Of a DNA stretch of 7,634 nucleotides, positions 5,733-7,634 are shown piece after piece. The stretch comes from Clostridia bacterium (GTDB lineage Bacteria > Bacillota > Clostridia > Oscillospirales > Acutalibacteraceae): assembly GCA_900769775.1 (NCBI GenBank), contig CAAGHT010000030.1, positions 1-7,634 of the forward strand, given 5' to 3'. The notes beneath the pieces were generated by a model. It did not search any database, had not been told where the DNA came from, and was given only the letters and a program-made list of their open reading frames with translations. How positions within the stretch are numbered: the first letter of the stretch is position 1; each line of letters begins with the position of its first letter. Both the position numbers and the translations under genes were made by a program.

Positions 5733-6458
5733 TTAGTAAATCAAAACAACTGTTATGTTATCGCCGCCGCCAGCTTCATTTGCAAGGCTGACAAGCTTAT
5801 CTGCCGCATTTTCCTCATTCTCATTCTTCAAAATATCAAATATGGTTTCCTCTGATACATAGTTTGAAAGCCCGTCGGTGCAGATAACTAAAACATTGTT
5901 TTCAGGCTTGATTACAATATCGTAATCACAGAAAACGGTCTGCTCGGTACCGACAGCTCTTGTTATTATGTTCTTTTTGGGGTGGCTCTTTGCTTCATCC
6001 TCACTGATTTCGCCGCTGTCAATCATATTTTGAACAACAGAGTGGTCGCTTGTCAGCTTTAAAAGGCCATCCGCAGTTGAAAGATAAGCGCGACTGTCAC
6101 CAACATGAACGATGTGAGCAAGGTTATCGCGAACAACTGCCGCAACAACGGTAGTACCCATTCCGAAATAGTCGGGACCTTCCTTTGACTTTGCAAAAAT
6201 TTCAGCATTAGCGGTATCAACCGCCGCACGGAGCATATTCTCTACAGAGTTACCGTTCATTTTAGGGGAATATGAATTGATAATATAATCGGAAATAATC
6301 TTTGCCGCAGTTTCGCTTGCAACATTTCCGCCATTAGCTCCGCCCATACCGTCACAAACTACCGCAAAAACCGAACCGTTTCCGAATTCGCCTGCGATAT
6401 ATGCATCCTGATTGTTTTCTCTTTTGAGACCTCTGTCAGAGCTACTGTATATTTTCAT
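5733..6458 (-). CDS. prpC: PP2C-type Ser/Thr protein phosphatase PrpC (Stp1)
   Basis: A 241-residue metal-dependent phosphatase, full length for bacterial PrpC. Motifs in order: ENNQDA (14-19), CDGMGG (35-40, metal ligand Asp36), GMGTT (99-103), GDSRAY (120-125), ITRAVG (165-170), CTDGLSNY (193-200, Asp195) and GGDN (231-234, Asp233). It removes phosphate from PrkC and its targets in the cytosol, using Mn/Mg ions. The start chosen is the ATG at 6458, because AGGAGGGG sits 6 nt upstream and the protein then opens at the family's usual N-terminus. An in-frame ATG at 6503 would add 15 unrelated residues and lacks this site. The gene overlaps the end of rlmN by 17 nt and precedes prkC by 40 nt, the usual phosphatase-kinase pairing. 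Confidence 0.96.
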   Translation of the reverse strand: MKIYSSSDRGLKRENNQDAYIAGEFGNGSVFAVVCDGMGGANGGNVASETAAKIISDYIINSYSPKMNGNSVENMLRAAVDTANAEIFAKSKEGPDYFGMGTTVVAAVVRDNLAHIVHVGDSRAYLSTADGLLKLTSDHSVVQNMIDSGEISEDEAKSHPKKNIITRAVGTEQTVFCDYDIVIKPENNVLVICTDGLSNYVSEETIFDILKNENEENAADKLVSLANEAGGGDNITVVLIY

Positions 6459-7509
6459 TATTGTCCCCTCCTTTTTTAGTTGATTTCCGTCTGAGCTGTC
6501 CACAGGAAGCGTCTATATCTCCTCCAAGGGTACGCCTGACGGTTGTATTTATATGAAGACCGTTCAGCTTATCACAAAACTTCATAAGTGCCTTGCGGTC
6601 TGATTTTTCATAGCTATTTTCCTTAACGGGATTAACGGGAATTAAATTTACGTGACACATAATTCCCTTTAGAATTTTTGCAAGCTCTGCGGCACACTCA
6701 TCTGTGTCGTTAAGTCCCTTTATCATAGCGTATTCAAAGGAGATTCTTCTTCCTGTTACGCTCTGATAATCTCTGCACGCCTTTAAAAGCTCTGCTATAT
6801 TCCACTTTTTGTTAACCCTCATCATATTAGTTCTCATTTCATCAAAGGGCGCATGGAGCGAAATTGAAAGAGTTATGGGTAGATTTACCTCGGCAAGCTT
6901 ATAAATACCGGGAACAACACCCGAGGTTGAAAGAGAAATATGTCTCATTCCGATATTAAGACCCTCAGGGTCACCGACAAGCTCTAAAAATCTGACAACA
7001 TTATCAAAGTTATCTAGAGGCTCCCCCATACCCATTAGTACGATGTTTGAGATGCGGATATTATTATCTTTGCCCGCCATCATAACCTCTGCAAGCATTT
7101 CACCGGGAAGAAGATTTCTCGAAAGACCGTCAATTCCCGAAGCACAGAAGCTGCAGCCCATTCGGCAACCGACCTGAGTTGAAATACAAACCGAATAGCC
7201 GTGCTCATATTTCATAACGACCGATTCAATATACTCACCGTCGTGAAGGCGATACAAATATTTGACCGTGCCGTCAAGCTTAGATACAAGCTTCTTTTCT
7301 ATTTCAACATTTGAAATAAAATACTCACTATCAAGCTTCTCGCGGAGGCTTTTAGAAATATTGGTCATTTCATCAAAGGATGAGGCGCCGCCTGCAACCC
7401 ACTTATAAACTTGAGCTGCGCGAAAGGGCTTTTCACCGAAAAGAGAAAAATCAGCCTTTATTTCGTCGAGTGTCATAGAACGGATATCCTTTTTCGGCAA
7501 AAAACTCAC
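6442..7509 (-). CDS. rlmN: Dual-specificity 23S rRNA/tRNA adenine-C2 methyltransferase RlmN
   Basis: A 355-residue radical SAM enzyme that methylates C2 of A2503 in 23S rRNA and A37 in some tRNAs. The N-terminal helical domain includes GEKPFRAAQVYKW (25-37). The radical SAM cluster ligands are Cys115, Cys119 and Cys122 (CX3CX2C). MGMGEP is at 159-164. Cys336, in DIDASCGQL, is the cysteine that carries the transient methyl group, and Cys108 corresponds to the other mechanistic cysteine of the E. coli enzyme; the spacing 108-115-119-122 matches that enzyme's. The coordinates give the longest frame, from a GTG only two codons after the rsmB stop, which is in the same frame. The GGGGTGA-type ribosome binding site overlaps that GTG and is better placed for the TTG at 7500 (codon 4), which is probably the true start. 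The C-terminus overlaps prpC by 17 nt. Confidence 0.95.
   Translation of the reverse strand: MSFLPKKDIRSMTLDEIKADFSLFGEKPFRAAQVYKWVAGGASSFDEMTNISKSLREKLDSEYFISNVEIEKKLVSKLDGTVKYLYRLHDGEYIESVVMKYEHGYSVCISTQVGCRMGCSFCASGIDGLSRNLLPGEMLAEVMMAGKDNNIRISNIVLMGMGEPLDNFDNVVRFLELVGDPEGLNIGMRHISLSTSGVVPGIYKLAEVNLPITLSISLHAPFDEMRTNMMRVNKKWNIAELLKACRDYQSVTGRRISFEYAMIKGLNDTDECAAELAKILKGIMCHVNLIPVNPVKENSYEKSDRKALMKFCDKLNGLHINTTVRRTLGGDIDASCGQLRRKSTKKGGDNNENIQ
6465..6472 (-). promoter_or_regulatory. Ribosome binding site that fixes the prpC start
   Basis: AGGAGGGG on the minus strand is 6 nt before the ATG at 6458 and lies inside the rlmN coding region. It favours this ATG over the in-frame ATG 45 nt upstream and allows prpC to be translated independently of rlmN. 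Confidence 0.85.
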
Positions 7510-7512
7510 CCC

Positions 7513-7634
7513 TTAATTCTTTTTAAGTATTGCGGCGTAAAAGCCGTCCGAACCGTCAATATGCGGCATAAAGGTTTTATCACACACTAATGAATAGTTA
7601 TTGTGTTCTTCTAAAAATGCGCGGACCATAGATC
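7513..7634 (-). CDS. rsmB: 16S rRNA (cytosine-C5) methyltransferase RsmB, C-terminal end (partial)
   Basis: The last 39 codons of a gene that enters from the right edge. Seen: AFLEEH near the start, then the closing pattern PHIDGSDGFYAAILKKN before TAA. A Pro-His, then Asp-Gly-x-Asp-Gly-Phe-(Phe/Tyr), then a short beta strand with a Lys-rich tail is the usual C-terminal end of the RsmB/NOP2 RNA methyltransferase family, which makes m5C967 in 16S rRNA. The catalytic cysteines lie outside the window. The stop is 3 nt before the rlmN GTG, and rsmB-rlmN-prpC-prkC-rsgA is the conserved order in Firmicutes, which supports the call. Another RsmB/RsmF-type paralogue cannot be excluded from so short a piece. 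Confidence 0.85.
   Translation of the reverse strand, partial: SMVRAFLEEHNNYSLVCDKTFMPHIDGSDGFYAAILKKN

Noticed and set aside
6459..6503. Upstream extension of prpC from an ATG at 6503
   Set aside because: The 15 extra residues are read from the rlmN coding region, do not resemble a PP2C N-terminus, and the strong ribosome binding site lies between this ATG and the better one at 6458.
1..7634. CRISPR array, tRNA, rRNA, insertion sequence or phage elements
   Set aside because: No regularly spaced repeats, cloverleaf-like segments, transposase or integrase motifs, or long terminal inverted repeats were found on either strand.

Overview
The window looks like chromosome of an endospore-forming, moderately AT-rich member of the Clostridia, perhaps near the Ruminococcaceae/Oscillospirales (the family-level placement is inference). 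The evidence is a spoVM gene, a SipL-like DUF3794/LysM coat-assembly protein, a PASTA-domain Ser/Thr kinase with its PP2C phosphatase, and strong AAGGAG-type ribosome binding sites. Coding density is high, and no mobile element, tRNA, rRNA, CRISPR array or riboswitch is visible.

Layout. Positions 1-792 (+): a lone FabG-like short-chain reductase with an extended -10 promoter. It resembles the EF-P 5-aminopentanone reductase (YmfI) type more than a housekeeping FabG. A strong hairpin at 797-823 ends this gene and the convergent gene facing it. Positions 825-2700 (-): a sporulation cluster reading leftward. It holds a 51-residue membrane protein of unknown function (2545-2700), the 27-residue SpoVM (2445-2528), a clean terminator (2414-2436) and a 507-residue SipL-like protein (825-2348). 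Positions 2760-7634 (-): a tightly packed operon reading rsmB (3' end only), rlmN, prpC, prkC, rsgA, closed by a 14-bp hairpin that contains the rsgA stop codon.

How the genes work together. RsmB and RlmN are rRNA base methyltransferases and RsgA is a GTPase that matures the 30S subunit, so the operon is themed on ribosome maturation. PrkC and PrpC are the membrane kinase that senses cell-wall fragments and its opposing phosphatase. This is the yloM-yloN-prpC-prkC-cpgA order known from Bacillus subtilis, but rpe and thiN, which there lie between cpgA and spoVM, are absent. SpoVM marks the outer forespore membrane and recruits SpoIVA. In Clostridioides difficile, SipL binds SpoIVA. The leftward cluster therefore encodes two of the three components of the coat basement layer side by side.

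The most notable points are the two very small genes between rsgA and sipL. Both have good ribosome binding sites and are easily missed by gene callers. The 51-residue membrane protein has no function I can name, and it sits in the same transcription unit as spoVM.
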